This document shows, in pieces, positions 8,762 to 18,227 of a stretch of DNA of 64,000 nt; positions within the stretch are counted from its first letter, which is position 1, and each line of letters opens with the position of its first letter. Origin of the DNA: CAWKGV01 sp963849305. Lineage in GTDB: Bacteria; Pseudomonadota; Alphaproteobacteria; Acetobacterales; Acetobacteraceae. A model generated the notes under the pieces. It did no database searches. It was not told the origin of the DNA and saw only the letters and a program-made list of their open reading frames with translations. The stretch is from the NCBI GenBank assembly GCA_963849305.1, contig CAWKGV010000022.1:186001-250000 (forward strand). Direction: 5' to 3'. The translations under genes were made by a program, and so were the position numbers.

Positions 8762-10456
8762 TCAGCGCAGCACCGCCAAATCGCATCCCTCGTCGGCCTG
8801 CAACACCTGCTCGGCCACGAGCCGGTCCCACCCGCGCGCTGGCTTCGCGGGTGGACGCCACGCGGCGCGACGGCGGGTCAGCTCCTCATCCGCCACCAGC
8901 AGGTCCAGCCGGCGCTCGCGCACCGACATCCGGATGCGATCGCCCGTCTCCACCAGCGCCAGCGGCCCGCCGGCGGCGGCCTCGGGCGTCACATGCAGCA
9001 CGATCGTGCCGAACGCGGTGCCGGACATGCGGCAATCGCTGATCCGCAGCATGTCCTTCACCCCGGCGGCGCCGAGCTTGCGCGGGATCGGCAGGTAGCC
9101 CGCCTCCGGCATCCCCGCCGGGGTCAGCGGGCCGGTGTTCTTCAGCACCAGCGCGTCGCGCTCGCTCACCTCCAGCGCCGGATCGTCGATGCGGGCGGCC
9201 AGGTCTTCCAATCCATCGAACACCACGGCGCGCGCCTCGATCTCGAACAGGTCCGGTGTGGCGGCGCTGCGCTTCACGATGGCCCCGCGCGGGGCCAACG
9301 AGCCGAACAGCGCGACCAGCCCGCCCACCGGCGAGACCGGCTCGGCGCGCGCGCGGATATAGCGGCGATCGACGAAGGCCGGTTCCGCCAGGCGCTCGCC
9401 CAGCATCGCCCCGGTGATGTCGCGCGCATCGTGGTGCAGCAGGTCGCGCAGCTCCCACAGCAGCGCCGGCATCCCGCCGGCGGCATGGAAATCCTCCATG
9501 TAGCCCTCGCCGGTGGGCTTGAGGTCCACCAGCACCGGCGTGCCGTCCGACAAATCGTTGAGCCGCCCTAGGCCAATACGGATGCCGCGCCGTCCGGCAA
9601 TCGCGGTCAGATGGATCAGCGCGTTGGTCGAGCCGCCAAGTGCCAGCAGCACCCGCACCGCGTTCTCCACCGCGTGCTCGGTGATGATCTCCGATGGCCG
9701 GACTGGCCGCTCGACCAGTCGCATGGCGAGCGCGCCCGCCTCTTCGGCCGCGCGGAGGCGGTCGGAATGCACGGCGGGGATGGCGGCGTGGGCCGCCGGC
9801 ATCATCCCGAGCGCCGCGGCGACGCAGGCCATCGTGCTGGCAGTGCCCATTACCCCGCAGGTGCCGGCGGTGGTGGCGAGCCGGCCCTCGATGTCGCCGA
9901 TCCGCGCCTCCGAGACCTTGCCGGCGCGGTACATCGCCCAGTAGCGGCGGCAATCGGTGCAGGCCGACAGCCGCTCGCCCTGGTACGGCGTGGCAAGCAT
10001 CGGGCCGGTCACGAGCTGCAAGCAGGGGATGTCGGCCGACGCGGCGGCCATGAGTTGCGCCGGCACCGTCTTGTCGCAGCCGCCCACCAGCACCGCCGCG
10101 TCCATCGGCTGGGCGGTGAGCATCGCCTCGGTGTCGAGCGCGGCCAGATTGCGATAATGCATACTGGTCGGAGACAGCGATGGCTCGTTGAGCGAGATGG
10201 TCGGGAACGCGAGCGGCAGCCCGCCCGCGGCCAGCACGCCGCGCTTCACCGCCTCGATGAGTTCGGGCACGGTGCGGTGGCAATTGTTGTACCCCGAGCC
10301 GGTGTCCACGATTCCCACCACCGGCCGGTCGAGCAAGGCCTGGGAGTAGCCCATCGACTTGGCGAAGGAGCGGCGCAGATAGAGCGAAAACGCGCGGTCG
10401 CCGTAATTGGCGGTGTTGCGGGCCAGCCCCCGCTCGCGGCCAGGTTCGTCATCCAT
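8762..10456 (-). CDS. IlvD/Edd-family dehydratase, pentonate (arabonate/xylonate) dehydratase-like
   Basis: Iron-sulfur dehydratase of 564 residues that removes water from a 2,3-dihydroxy acid. Cluster ligands typical of the family are visible: the cysteine in LVGGCDKTVPAQ and the one in TTAGTCGVMGTASTMA. The C-terminal SGTAFGTIVLHVTPEAAAGG motif is the form seen in sugar-acid dehydratases (L-arabonate, D-xylonate) rather than biosynthetic IlvD, so a role in sugar-acid breakdown is inferred. The gene precedes the amidohydrolase gene with a 33-base gap. Biosynthetic dihydroxy-acid dehydratase remains an alternative. Confidence 0.87.
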   Translation of the reverse strand: MDDEPGRERGLARNTANYGDRAFSLYLRRSFAKSMGYSQALLDRPVVGIVDTGSGYNNCHRTVPELIEAVKRGVLAAGGLPLAFPTISLNEPSLSPTSMHYRNLAALDTEAMLTAQPMDAAVLVGGCDKTVPAQLMAAASADIPCLQLVTGPMLATPYQGERLSACTDCRRYWAMYRAGKVSEARIGDIEGRLATTAGTCGVMGTASTMACVAAALGMMPAAHAAIPAVHSDRLRAAEEAGALAMRLVERPVRPSEIITEHAVENAVRVLLALGGSTNALIHLTAIAGRRGIRIGLGRLNDLSDGTPVLVDLKPTGEGYMEDFHAAGGMPALLWELRDLLHHDARDITGAMLGERLAEPAFVDRRYIRARAEPVSPVGGLVALFGSLAPRGAIVKRSAATPDLFEIEARAVVFDGLEDLAARIDDPALEVSERDALVLKNTGPLTPAGMPEAGYLPIPRKLGAAGVKDMLRISDCRMSGTAFGTIVLHVTPEAAAGGPLALVETGDRIRMSVRERRLDLLVADEELTRRRAAWRPPAKPARGWDRLVAEQVLQADEGCDLAVLR

Positions 10457-10564
10457 GACGGGAAATGCTAAGCCGACAAGCGGTCGGCGGCAATTTCACT
10501 GGTCCTGGAACTTTCCCGTCGTCCCGGCCGTTCGCCTGGGCACACGCAACATGGAGCACGCAGC

Positions 10565-10966
10565 ATGGTCACGATCCCTGACAAATTCCGCGACATCTTG
10601 GAGCAGAAGAAGGCGTTCGCAAACATCGCGACCGTGATGGCGGACGGCTCGCCGCAGGTAACGCCGGTTTGGTTCGACTACACCAACGGGCGTATCCGCG
10701 TGAACACGGCCAAAGGCCGGGTGAAGGCGCGCACCCTGAAGCAAGGCGCGCATGTGGCGCTCGCGATCATGGACCCCGACAACGCCTATCGCTACATCCA
10801 GGTGCGCGGCCGGGTCGAACGCGCCACCGAGGACGGGGCGGACGCGCATATCGACCAGCTCGCCAAGAAGTATCTCGGCAAGGACACCTACCCGTTCCGC
10901 CAGCCTGGCGAGCAGCGCCTGACGGTCGAGATCGCGCCTGACGCCGTGCAGACGATGGAAGGCTAG
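10565..10966 (+). CDS. PPOX-class (split beta-barrel) F420/flavin-dependent oxidoreductase
   Basis: 133-residue split beta-barrel protein of the pyridoxamine-phosphate-oxidase-like superfamily. The pattern is typical: ANIATVMADGSPQVTPVWFDY, RIRVNTAKGRVKARTLK, HVALAIMDPDNAYRYIQVRGRVE. Relatives bind F420, FMN or heme and reduce small molecules; which cofactor applies cannot be read here. GGAG lies 8 bases before the ATG. It is divergent from the dehydratase gene and is followed 90 bases later by a Rieske oxygenase gene on the same strand. Confidence 0.83.
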   Translation: MVTIPDKFRDILEQKKAFANIATVMADGSPQVTPVWFDYTNGRIRVNTAKGRVKARTLKQGAHVALAIMDPDNAYRYIQVRGRVERATEDGADAHIDQLAKKYLGKDTYPFRQPGEQRLTVEIAPDAVQTMEG

Positions 10967-11056
10967 GAGCGGCGGCCAGCTGCCCTGCCGGGCACAATCG
11001 TCCCCTAGAGTACATGCCGGCTTGCAAAGCATCGGGTTTGCAAGCACCAAGAGCAC

Positions 11057-12155
11057 ATGGATCAGAATGTGCCGGCGGCGGAGCAGATCACTCAGGCTAG
11101 CGCGTCAGAGTCAAGCGAGCCGGGGCGCGATCTGCGGCGGGTCGGCGCCCATCCTGACCATTGGTACCCGCTCGCGTGGTCGCGGGAGCTGAAACTCGGC
11201 AAGCGGCTTGGCGTGCGCTTCGCCGGGGAGCCCATCGGTACTCGTGCGCCCGGCCAACGGCCCGGTCTTCGCGCTCGAGGATCGGTGCGCTCATCGCCAG
11301 ATCCCGCTGAGCAAGGGGGTGGTCGAAGAGGCCGCGATCCGCTGCTGCTATCATGGCTGGGCCTATGACGCGTCGGGCCGCTGCATCGACGTTCCCTATC
11401 TCGGCAAGGGCAAGCTGCCTAACGGCGTGCGGTCCTATCCATGCCGCGAGATCGACGGCTTGATCCTCGTGTTCCCGGGCGACCCTGCCCGGGCCGCCGA
11501 GGTGCCGCTGCCCGCACTCGGGTCGGCCTCTGATCGGCGCTACAAGACCCGCCGGTTCGGGCGCGAGGTCGCGTGCCACTACAGCTTCATGCACGAGAAC
11601 CTGATGGACATGAACCATCAGTTCCTGCATCGGCGGCAGATGGGCCAGATCCGCCCGCGATTCCTTGGCCAGAGTCGTGGCGAGACCTGGCTAGAGGCGA
11701 ACTACACCTTCGCGCGCACCGCGGGGAAGCAGCCCGTGGGCGAGACGCTGATCTTTGGTCAGCTCCGTTCTGCGGGCAGCGCGTCGGACGACCAGGACTT
11801 GATGAAGATCCGAACCGAGTACCCTTACCAGACGCTGCGCATCTGGGCGAGCAACCCGATGCCGGTGATGGACCTATGGATCGCGTACGTGCCGCTGGAT
11901 CGTGCGCAGCGCACCAACCGCACGTTTGGGCTGCTGTCGGTGAAGCGGCCGCGGATCCCGGGCCTGCTGGATGCCGCGTGGCCGCTGCTGGTGATGTTCA
12001 CCGAGCGCATCTTCAAGGAGGACCGCGAGATCGTGGAGATGGAGCAGGCGGCGCACGATGCGCAAGGCGCGGACTGGAATCGGGAGATCTTCCCGGTCAT
12101 CCGCAGTCTACGCGCGTTGCTGGTCGCTTGCGGCGCGCCCGAGGATGTTTACTAA
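11057..12155 (+). CDS. Rieske-type aromatic/xenobiotic oxygenase alpha subunit, frameshift near 11231
   Basis: Rieske non-heme iron oxygenase of the VanA/PaO-like group, about 366 residues after correction. The first frame runs from ATG 11057 through HPDHWYPLAW to RFAGEPI; the second continues VLVRPANGPVFALEDRC. One extra G in ATCGGTACTC (about 11231) separates them. The [2Fe-2S] site is C-A-H followed by C-x2-H in RCCYHGW, and the mononuclear iron motif is NLMDMNHQFLH (D-x2-H-x4-H). An electron-transfer partner is not encoded alongside. The substrate is unknown; vanillate-type demethylation is only one possibility. Confidence 0.85.
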
Positions 12156-12232
12156 CCCGCTGGTCCTTTAAGCCATGCCCTGCCGCGACAAATAATTACA
12201 AATGGGTCTTATGCTAGTTTCGACCGTTCCTT

Positions 12233-12322
12233 CTCATGGCCGGCAAGCCGGCTATCCACGACTTTCTTGTCGCGACGATGCATCAAGCCCCGTGGATCTC
12301 GTCATTCGCCGAGGATGACGGA
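12233..12322. repeat. REP-like palindromic intergenic repeat
   Basis: Between the Rieske gene and the 3' end of valS. The core GCCGGCAAGCCGGC is self-complementary, flanked by ATGG/CTATCCACG, and followed by CCCGTGGATCTCGTCATTC and GAGGATGACGG. The layout resembles mosaic extragenic palindromes common in high-GC alphaproteobacteria. No open reading frame of note is present. Confidence 0.4.
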
Positions 12323-12347
12323 AGGAGGCGGAAGATCGAAATCCCGG

Positions 12348-15047
12348 TCAGCTCACCCGGTTTAGCGCCGCCTCTAGTCGCGCGATTTCCGACCGCAGCA
12401 CCGCCAATCGCTCGCGGTTCTCCTCCACCACCTCCTCGGGCGCGCGGCGGACGAAATCGGGGTTGGCCAGCTTCTGTTCCAGCTTCGCCGCTTCTTGCTC
12501 GGCTTTGGCCCGCTCCTTGAGCAGCCGCGCCCGCTCCGCCTTGATGTCGATTAGACCGGCCAATGGGATAATCACGGTGGCCTCGTCTACCACCGCCTGC
12601 GCCGAGCCCTTCGGCATCTCGCCCGCGAGCGGCTGCACTACTGAGGCGCGGGCTAGGCGACGGATCGCCTCGTCCCATCGCTGGGCGCGCGCCAACGTCT
12701 CACACGAGGCATCGCGCAGCAGCACCGGGGCGAGTGTGCCGGGCGGGATGTTCATCTCGGAGCGGACCGCGCGCACCTCGCCGACCAGCCGGACCACCCA
12801 ATCAAGCTCCGCTCGCGCGTTACCTGCATCGGCAACGGCGGCGGGCACGGGCCAGGGCGCGCGGATCAGGCTGAACGGCGCGCCGTAGCCGAACCGGTCC
12901 CACAGTTCCTCGGTCACGAACGGCACGGCCGGGTGCAGCAGCCGTAGGATGGAGCCCAGCACATGCGCGGCCGTGGCGCGCACCTCGCGTGCTTCCGGCG
13001 TGTTGCTCTCGGCCAGGGCCGGTTTGGCGAACTCCAGGAACCAGTCGCAATAGGTGTTCCAGGTGAAACGATACAATGCGGCGGCATACTCGTCGATCCG
13101 ATAGGATTCCAGCGCGGCCGTAGCCTCGCCAATCGCCACATTGGCGGCATCCAGCACCCAGCGCGTCAGCGGCAGGCGCGCGCCAGCCGGATCGAAGGCT
13201 GGGTCCGGGCGAATCCCATTCATCTCGCAGAACCGCGCGGCGTTCCACAGCTTGGTGACGAAGCTGCGATAGCTCTCCACCGCCTTGGCGCCGAGCTTGA
13301 CGTCGCGCCCCGGCCCGGTCAGCGCGCAGATGGCGAAGCGCAGCGCGTCGGCGCCGTAGCGGTCGATCAGTTCCAGCGGGTCGAGCGCGTTGCCCTTCGA
13401 TTTCGACATCTTCTGGCCGCGCTCGTCGCGCACCAGGCCATGGATATAGACCGTGCGAAACGGCACATCCTGCATGAAATGCAAGCCCAGCATCATCATC
13501 CGCGCGACCCAAAAAAAGATGATGTCGAAGCCTGTTACCAGCACGTCAGTCGGGTAGTAGCGGCCCAGCTCCTCGGTGCGCTCCGGCCAGCCGAGCGTGG
13601 AGAACGGCCAGAGGCCGGAGCTGAACCAGGTGTCCAACACGTCCTCGTCTTGCGTCAGCGCCTCGTCGCGGCCGTACTGCGCGCGGGCCGCGGACTTGGC
13701 CTCCGGTTCGGAGTGCGCGACGAAGATCGCGCCGTCCGGGCCGTACCAGGCAGGTATCCGGTGGCCCCACCAGAGCTGGCGGCTGATGCACCAGGGCTGG
13801 ATGTCGCGCAGCCAGGCGAAGAATGTGTTCCCCCACTGCTTCGGTACGAACCGGGTGGGTCCCTGCTCCACTGCCTCGATCGCCGGCTTCGCGAGCACGG
13901 CGGCGTTGCAGAACCATTGCGTGGTCAGGCGCGGCTCCACTGGCACGCCGGAGCGATCACCATGCGGCACCTGATGGATGTGCCGCTCGGTCTTCTCCAT
14001 AAGCCCGAGGCGTTCCAACTCGGCCACAATCGCTTTGCGGGCATCGAAGCGATCGCGCCCTTCAAGCGTTCGGAGGAACGTGGGATCGGCCACGCCGTCC
14101 ACCGCCGCGAGATCGGGGTCGATCTCGGCCAGGTCCACACGCCCCTCGCGGTCGAGCACGCTCGGCATTGCGAGCCCGTGCCGCTCGCCAACCGCGAAGT
14201 CGTTGAAGTCGTGCGCCGGCGTAATCTTGACCGCGCCGCTGCCCTTCTCGGGGTCGGAGTGTTCGTCGGCGACGATCGGCAGCCGTCGGCCGACCAGCGG
14301 GAGGATCGCGTGCCGCCCGATTAGGTCGCGCCAGCGTGGATCGTCGGGATGCACCGCAACCGCCGTATCGCCCAGCATTGTCTCGGGGCGGGTGGTCGCG
14401 ACCGTGATGAACCGGCCTGGCGCCTCAGCGATCGGATAGCGTATGTGCCAGAGGCTGCCCTTCACCTCCTGGTTCTCCACTTCCAGGTCGGACAGGGCGG
14501 ATTGGAACTTGGGATCCCAGTTGACCAGTCGCCGGGCGCGATAGATCAGCCCTTCGCGGTACAGCGTCACGAACGCCTCGCGCACCGCCGCCGCGAGCCC
14601 CTCGTCCATGGTGAAGCGTTCGCGCGGCCAGTCGAGCGACGCGCCGAGCCGGCGGAGCTGACGGGTGATGGTCCCACCGGACTCCGCCTTCCACTGCCAG
14701 ACCCGCTCGACGAACGCCTCGCGCCCCAGCGAGCGCCGGTCCTGGTTGGCGCCGCTTCCGGCCAACAGCCGCTCGACCACCATTTGCGTGGCAATGCCGG
14801 CATGGTCCGTGCCCGGCTGCCAGAGGGCGTCCCGCCCCTGCATCCGGCGCCAGCGGATCAGCACGTCCTGCACCGTGAAGGTCAGCGCGTGGCCCATGTG
14901 CAGGCTGCCGGTGATGTTGGGCGGCGGGATCATGATGCAGAAGGGCGTGGCGGCCGAACGCGGATCGGCGGCGAAGGCGCCTTCGCGCTCCCAACCCTCG
15001 TAGAGACGCGGCTCGATCGCCGCCGGCGAGTACGTCTTGTCCAGCAT
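12348..15047 (-). CDS. valS: valyl-tRNA synthetase
   Basis: Class I synthetase that charges tRNA-Val and edits threonine, 899 residues, a normal alphaproteobacterial length. The HIGH motif is in PPNITGSLHMGHAL (about residue 40-53) and the KMSKS loop in QKMSKSKGNALDP. A WWGHRIPAWYGPDG block lies in the catalytic domain, and the last 60 residues (LIDIKAERARLLKERAKAEQ onward) form the typical C-terminal coiled coil that grips the tRNA. It is the third gene after tolC and popZ on the same strand, with a 56-base gap to popZ. Confidence 0.98.
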   Translation of the reverse strand: MLDKTYSPAAIEPRLYEGWEREGAFAADPRSAATPFCIMIPPPNITGSLHMGHALTFTVQDVLIRWRRMQGRDALWQPGTDHAGIATQMVVERLLAGSGANQDRRSLGREAFVERVWQWKAESGGTITRQLRRLGASLDWPRERFTMDEGLAAAVREAFVTLYREGLIYRARRLVNWDPKFQSALSDLEVENQEVKGSLWHIRYPIAEAPGRFITVATTRPETMLGDTAVAVHPDDPRWRDLIGRHAILPLVGRRLPIVADEHSDPEKGSGAVKITPAHDFNDFAVGERHGLAMPSVLDREGRVDLAEIDPDLAAVDGVADPTFLRTLEGRDRFDARKAIVAELERLGLMEKTERHIHQVPHGDRSGVPVEPRLTTQWFCNAAVLAKPAIEAVEQGPTRFVPKQWGNTFFAWLRDIQPWCISRQLWWGHRIPAWYGPDGAIFVAHSEPEAKSAARAQYGRDEALTQDEDVLDTWFSSGLWPFSTLGWPERTEELGRYYPTDVLVTGFDIIFFWVARMMMLGLHFMQDVPFRTVYIHGLVRDERGQKMSKSKGNALDPLELIDRYGADALRFAICALTGPGRDVKLGAKAVESYRSFVTKLWNAARFCEMNGIRPDPAFDPAGARLPLTRWVLDAANVAIGEATAALESYRIDEYAAALYRFTWNTYCDWFLEFAKPALAESNTPEAREVRATAAHVLGSILRLLHPAVPFVTEELWDRFGYGAPFSLIRAPWPVPAAVADAGNARAELDWVVRLVGEVRAVRSEMNIPPGTLAPVLLRDASCETLARAQRWDEAIRRLARASVVQPLAGEMPKGSAQAVVDEATVIIPLAGLIDIKAERARLLKERAKAEQEAAKLEQKLANPDFVRRAPEEVVEENRERLAVLRSEIARLEAALNRVS

Positions 15048-15103
15048 GGTTCGTGACTTGGCCTAACGATATCAGCGGGGACAGCGGACTGCCCGGGGTC
15101 GCG

Positions 15104-15667
15104 CTATGGGAATGCCCGCCCGACGACCCGCTCGATCTCCGCCCGCATCAGGCGTTCGACCAAGAGCGGCAGGTTGGCGTCGAGCCACTCCTTCAACAAC
15201 GGCCGCAGCTCGGCGCGTACCAGGTCCACAATGGTCGGCCCGCCGCCATGCACCTGCAAAGCTCGGTCGGACGCGAGCTTGCGGATCAGGTCCGCCATGG
15301 CGGAGGCAGCCGCGGTCGCCGCCTCCGGCGCGACCAACGAATGGTCAGGTGCCTGCTCGGCGGACGGATTGGCGGATGGCTTGGTGGGCTGGCTCTGCTT
15401 GGGGGGTTGGTCGGCGGGTGGCGTGGCAGAGGCCGGTGGGTCACGGCGCGGTTGATGCTCCGCTTGCCCTAATTCCGGCAGCATCATCGAGGGATCGAGC
15501 ATGAGCACGTCATCGCTGCCCGGCTCACGCGGGGGCGGCTCCCGCGGAGCGGGCCCGCCCTGCTCTTCTTCGCTCAGGATCCGGCGGATCGAGGCCAGGA
15601 TGTCCTCCATCGAGGGATCGTCGCCACCAGCAGGTTGGGGCGGGTCGGCTTTCGGGGGCAATGCCAT
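15104..15667 (-). CDS. popZ: cell pole-organising protein PopZ (DUF2497)
   Basis: 187 residues. PopZ forms a polar matrix that anchors chromosome-partition and cell-cycle proteins in alphaproteobacteria. The N-terminal interaction helix is PSMEDILASIRRILSEEEQ, the middle is a proline-rich acidic linker (PREPPPREPG; later QPTKPSANPSAEQ), and the C-terminal oligomerisation helices are TIVDLVRAELRPLLKEWLD and LPLLVERLMRAEIERVV. The ATG at 15667 is chosen because it follows the tolC stop by 8 bases; a longer frame upstream only overlaps tolC. Synteny tolC-popZ-valS is typical of the class. Confidence 0.93.
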   Translation of the reverse strand: MALPPKADPPQPAGGDDPSMEDILASIRRILSEEEQGGPAPREPPPREPGSDDVLMLDPSMMLPELGQAEHQPRRDPPASATPPADQPPKQSQPTKPSANPSAEQAPDHSLVAPEAATAAASAMADLIRKLASDRALQVHGGGPTIVDLVRAELRPLLKEWLDANLPLLVERLMRAEIERVVGRAFP

Positions 15668-15675
15668 GGCGAGAC

Positions 15676-17175
15676 TTAGCGACCGTAGAGCGAGGAATCC
15701 TTGGGGACCCCAACGCCGAACCACTTGTTCTTCACCGCCTCGTAATAGGCGGTGTCATCGTAGAGCGGCACCCGCAAGCTGAGGTCGCGCGCCGTGAGCC
15801 GGCCGATCGCCGACGTGACCCCGTAGGAAGCGGTGATCAGGCTGGCCAGGTTCTGCACCAGCGTCACGCGCGCGTTCAGCAGGTTCTGTTGTACCGTCAG
15901 CAAGTCGAGCGTGGTGGCGGTGCCGACCAGCACTTGCCGCTGCTCGCCTTGCACCGCAATCTCGTTGGCCCGGATAGCGACCGCGCTGCTCGCGGCGGCC
16001 GCCTGCGCCGCCTGCAAGGTCTGCCACGCCTGCACCGCGTTCTGTACCGCCGTACGCTTGGCGTCCCCAACCAGCCGCTCGTCCTGCTGCACGGTCTCCC
16101 GCGCCTGGCGGACGGCGGAATACTCGGAACCGCCCTGATAGAGCGGCACTGAGACATTGGCGATCACCTCATAGCCGTTGGAATTGAGCAGGCGCGTGGA
16201 GGCGTTGTTAGACTGGAACGCTTGCCCTTGCAGGCTGACCTGCGGCAGCAGCGCGGCGAATGCGACATCCACCGCGTCCTGGGCCGAGGCCTGGTTGAAC
16301 TGGGCGGCGATCACGCTCGGGTTGTTCTGCTCCGCCATCGCGATCGCCTCCTGAACCGAGCGAACCGGCAGCCGGAGGGGCTGCGGCTCGACAAGGTCAG
16401 CCGGGGGAAAGTAGCCGATCACCTGCACATAGGTGCCCTCTGCCGTGCGCAAATTCCCCTGGGCGGTTTCGGTCTGCGCCTTCGCGCTGGCCAGCGCCGC
16501 CTCGGCCTGCGCGACGTCGGTTTGCGTGATCTCGCCCACCCGGAACCGGTCCTGGGTCGCGCGAAGCTGCTGGGCCAGCACCTGCTGGTTGTTGAGGTCC
16601 ACAGCAAGGATCTGGCGGGACTCGATGACGCCCACATAGGCGTTCACCGCGTTGGAGAAACTGGTCTCCTCCTGCGAGATCAGGTTGGCGCGCTGAGCGA
16701 AAACGGCGTTCTTCGCCCGGTTCACCGAGGCGTTCACCTTGCCGCCGGTGTAGAGGGGTTGCGTCACTGTCGCCTGGGCGGTAGCGATATCGCGGTCGGC
16801 GCGGAGCTTTTCCCAACTCCCCTGGAGGAATTCGCGCGTTATGCCGTCGCCGTAGCCAGCCGTGCCCGCCACGACGACGGTGGGCCGCCAGCCGGCGAGC
16901 GCCTGCGGTACGTTCTCGTCGGTAGCGCGGAGTTGGGCGCGCGCGGCGAGCAGCGCGGGCTGGTAGGCATATGTAGCGGCGAGCGCCTCGGCCAATGTGC
17001 GCGGCACCGCGCTGGACGGCGCCGGCCGCGTCGCGGCGACGTGCCGGACCTTGGCTGCGGTCTTGGACTGCCGAGCTGCGGCCTTGGAATGCCGATACTT
17101 GGTCGGCCCCTGCGCCATGGCGGGAGCCGATAGCAGGATGGCACAGCCGAACAACAGGCCCTTACGGATGAGCAT
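15676..17175 (-). CDS. tolC: TolC-family outer membrane efflux/secretion protein
   Basis: Outer-membrane channel-tunnel subunit for efflux pumps or type I secretion, 499 residues. Signal peptide MLIRKGLLFGCAILLSAPAMA. Two homologous OEP halves are visible: TLAEALAATYAYQPALLAARAQL and VTQPLYTGGKVNASVNRAKNAV in the first, SVQEAIAMAEQNNPSVIAAQFN and VSVPLYQGGSEYSAVRQARETV in the second, the repeated PLYxGG being diagnostic. An extra basic segment (about residues 27-50) follows the signal peptide. It is first in the tolC-popZ-valS run. Confidence 0.92.
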   Translation of the reverse strand: MLIRKGLLFGCAILLSAPAMAQGPTKYRHSKAAARQSKTAAKVRHVAATRPAPSSAVPRTLAEALAATYAYQPALLAARAQLRATDENVPQALAGWRPTVVVAGTAGYGDGITREFLQGSWEKLRADRDIATAQATVTQPLYTGGKVNASVNRAKNAVFAQRANLISQEETSFSNAVNAYVGVIESRQILAVDLNNQQVLAQQLRATQDRFRVGEITQTDVAQAEAALASAKAQTETAQGNLRTAEGTYVQVIGYFPPADLVEPQPLRLPVRSVQEAIAMAEQNNPSVIAAQFNQASAQDAVDVAFAALLPQVSLQGQAFQSNNASTRLLNSNGYEVIANVSVPLYQGGSEYSAVRQARETVQQDERLVGDAKRTAVQNAVQAWQTLQAAQAAAASSAVAIRANEIAVQGEQRQVLVGTATTLDLLTVQQNLLNARVTLVQNLASLITASYGVTSAIGRLTARDLSLRVPLYDDTAYYEAVKNKWFGVGVPKDSSLYGR

Positions 17176-17276
17176 GGATCAGTTCCCGTCTGGCGCGGGC
17201 GAAAACCCGCTCGGCGCAAGATGTGCCACAGCCGCGGGGCCCGCGCCAACGTTCCGATATGATCGGCGGTGCTGGA

Positions 17277-18119
17277 TCAGCCCTCGGCCGGGTCGCGCGC
17301 CTCGAAGCCCGGGCGCGGGACGAGGCCCATCAGCACCCGGCCGAAGCCGCCGTCGGTGCAGACGTCCTCGCCGTTGACGTAGCCGGCGCGCTCGCTGGCG
17401 AGAAAAACCACCACATCCGCGATATCGACCGGCGCGGCAACCCGGCGCAGCGGCACGAAGCCGGCGCGGCGCTCGGCCACCTCCGGGATACGATAGAACG
17501 GCTCGCTCATAGGCGTGCGCACGAGCCCCGGGCTCACGACATTGCTGCGCACCCCGGACGGCCCCCATTCGATCGCGAGCTGCTGGGACAGCATCACCAC
17601 GCCCGCCTTGCTCACGGAATAGGCGCCGCTCCAAGGCTGCGGATGTCGTCCGGCGATCGAGGCGATGTGGACGATGCTGCCGCGCTTGCGTTCGAGCATC
17701 TGCCGCCCGAACGCCTTGGCGCAGAGGAAATAGCCGGTTAGGTTCACCGCGATCAGCCGGTTCCACTCCTCCAAGGTGAGGGTGGCAATCGGCCCGGGGC
17801 GCAGCAGCCCAGCATTGTTCACCAGCACGTCGCACGGCCCGATGCTTCGCGCCGCGCCGTCGGCGGCTGCCGCGACGCTTTCGGGGTCGGCGACGTCGCA
17901 ACGCATCGGCACCGTCTCGGCCCCAGTGGCCCGCAGCATGGCCGCCGTCTCCTCGCAGGTCGCCTGGTCGCGGTCGAGCAGCACCAGCCGCACCCCGGCC
18001 GCCGCCAAGCCACGCGCGATTGCCCGGCCGAGGCCGCCACCGGCGCCCGTCACGACGGCGATCCGGCCCGCGAGGCCGAGCCAGTCCTGATGTCCGCTGC
18101 CATGATTGGTGCCTGACAT
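17277..18119 (-). CDS. short-chain dehydrogenase/reductase (classical SDR)
   Basis: NAD(P)-dependent oxidoreductase, 280 residues. Cofactor motif TGAGGGLG (about residues 25-32), NNAG (about 110), catalytic Ser in IVHIASIAGR, and YSVSK with catalytic Tyr and Lys. The C-terminus has the usual YVNGEDVCTDGGFG block. ATG 18119 has GGAAGGAACAGGCGCC upstream; the frame extends much further 5' but only antisense to the Liv binding-protein gene. The acidic residue after beta-2 (LLDRDQ) suggests NAD preference. Divergent from the livK-like gene. Substrate unknown. Confidence 0.9.
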   Translation of the reverse strand: MSGTNHGSGHQDWLGLAGRIAVVTGAGGGLGRAIARGLAAAGVRLVLLDRDQATCEETAAMLRATGAETVPMRCDVADPESVAAAADGAARSIGPCDVLVNNAGLLRPGPIATLTLEEWNRLIAVNLTGYFLCAKAFGRQMLERKRGSIVHIASIAGRHPQPWSGAYSVSKAGVVMLSQQLAIEWGPSGVRSNVVSPGLVRTPMSEPFYRIPEVAERRAGFVPLRRVAAPVDIADVVVFLASERAGYVNGEDVCTDGGFGRVLMGLVPRPGFEARDPAEG

Positions 18120-18227
18120 GGCGCCTGTTCCTTCCCGGCTCCGTGTTGCGCGCTGCTTCGGCGTGTAGCATAGCCTGAAACCGAGCGCCGCCGGAACGCG
18201 AGCGGCACCGTGTGGCTGGGAGGACGC

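Noticed and set aside
12963..14324. 453-codon plus-strand frame inside valS
   Set aside because: Antisense shadow of valS with no recognisable motifs.
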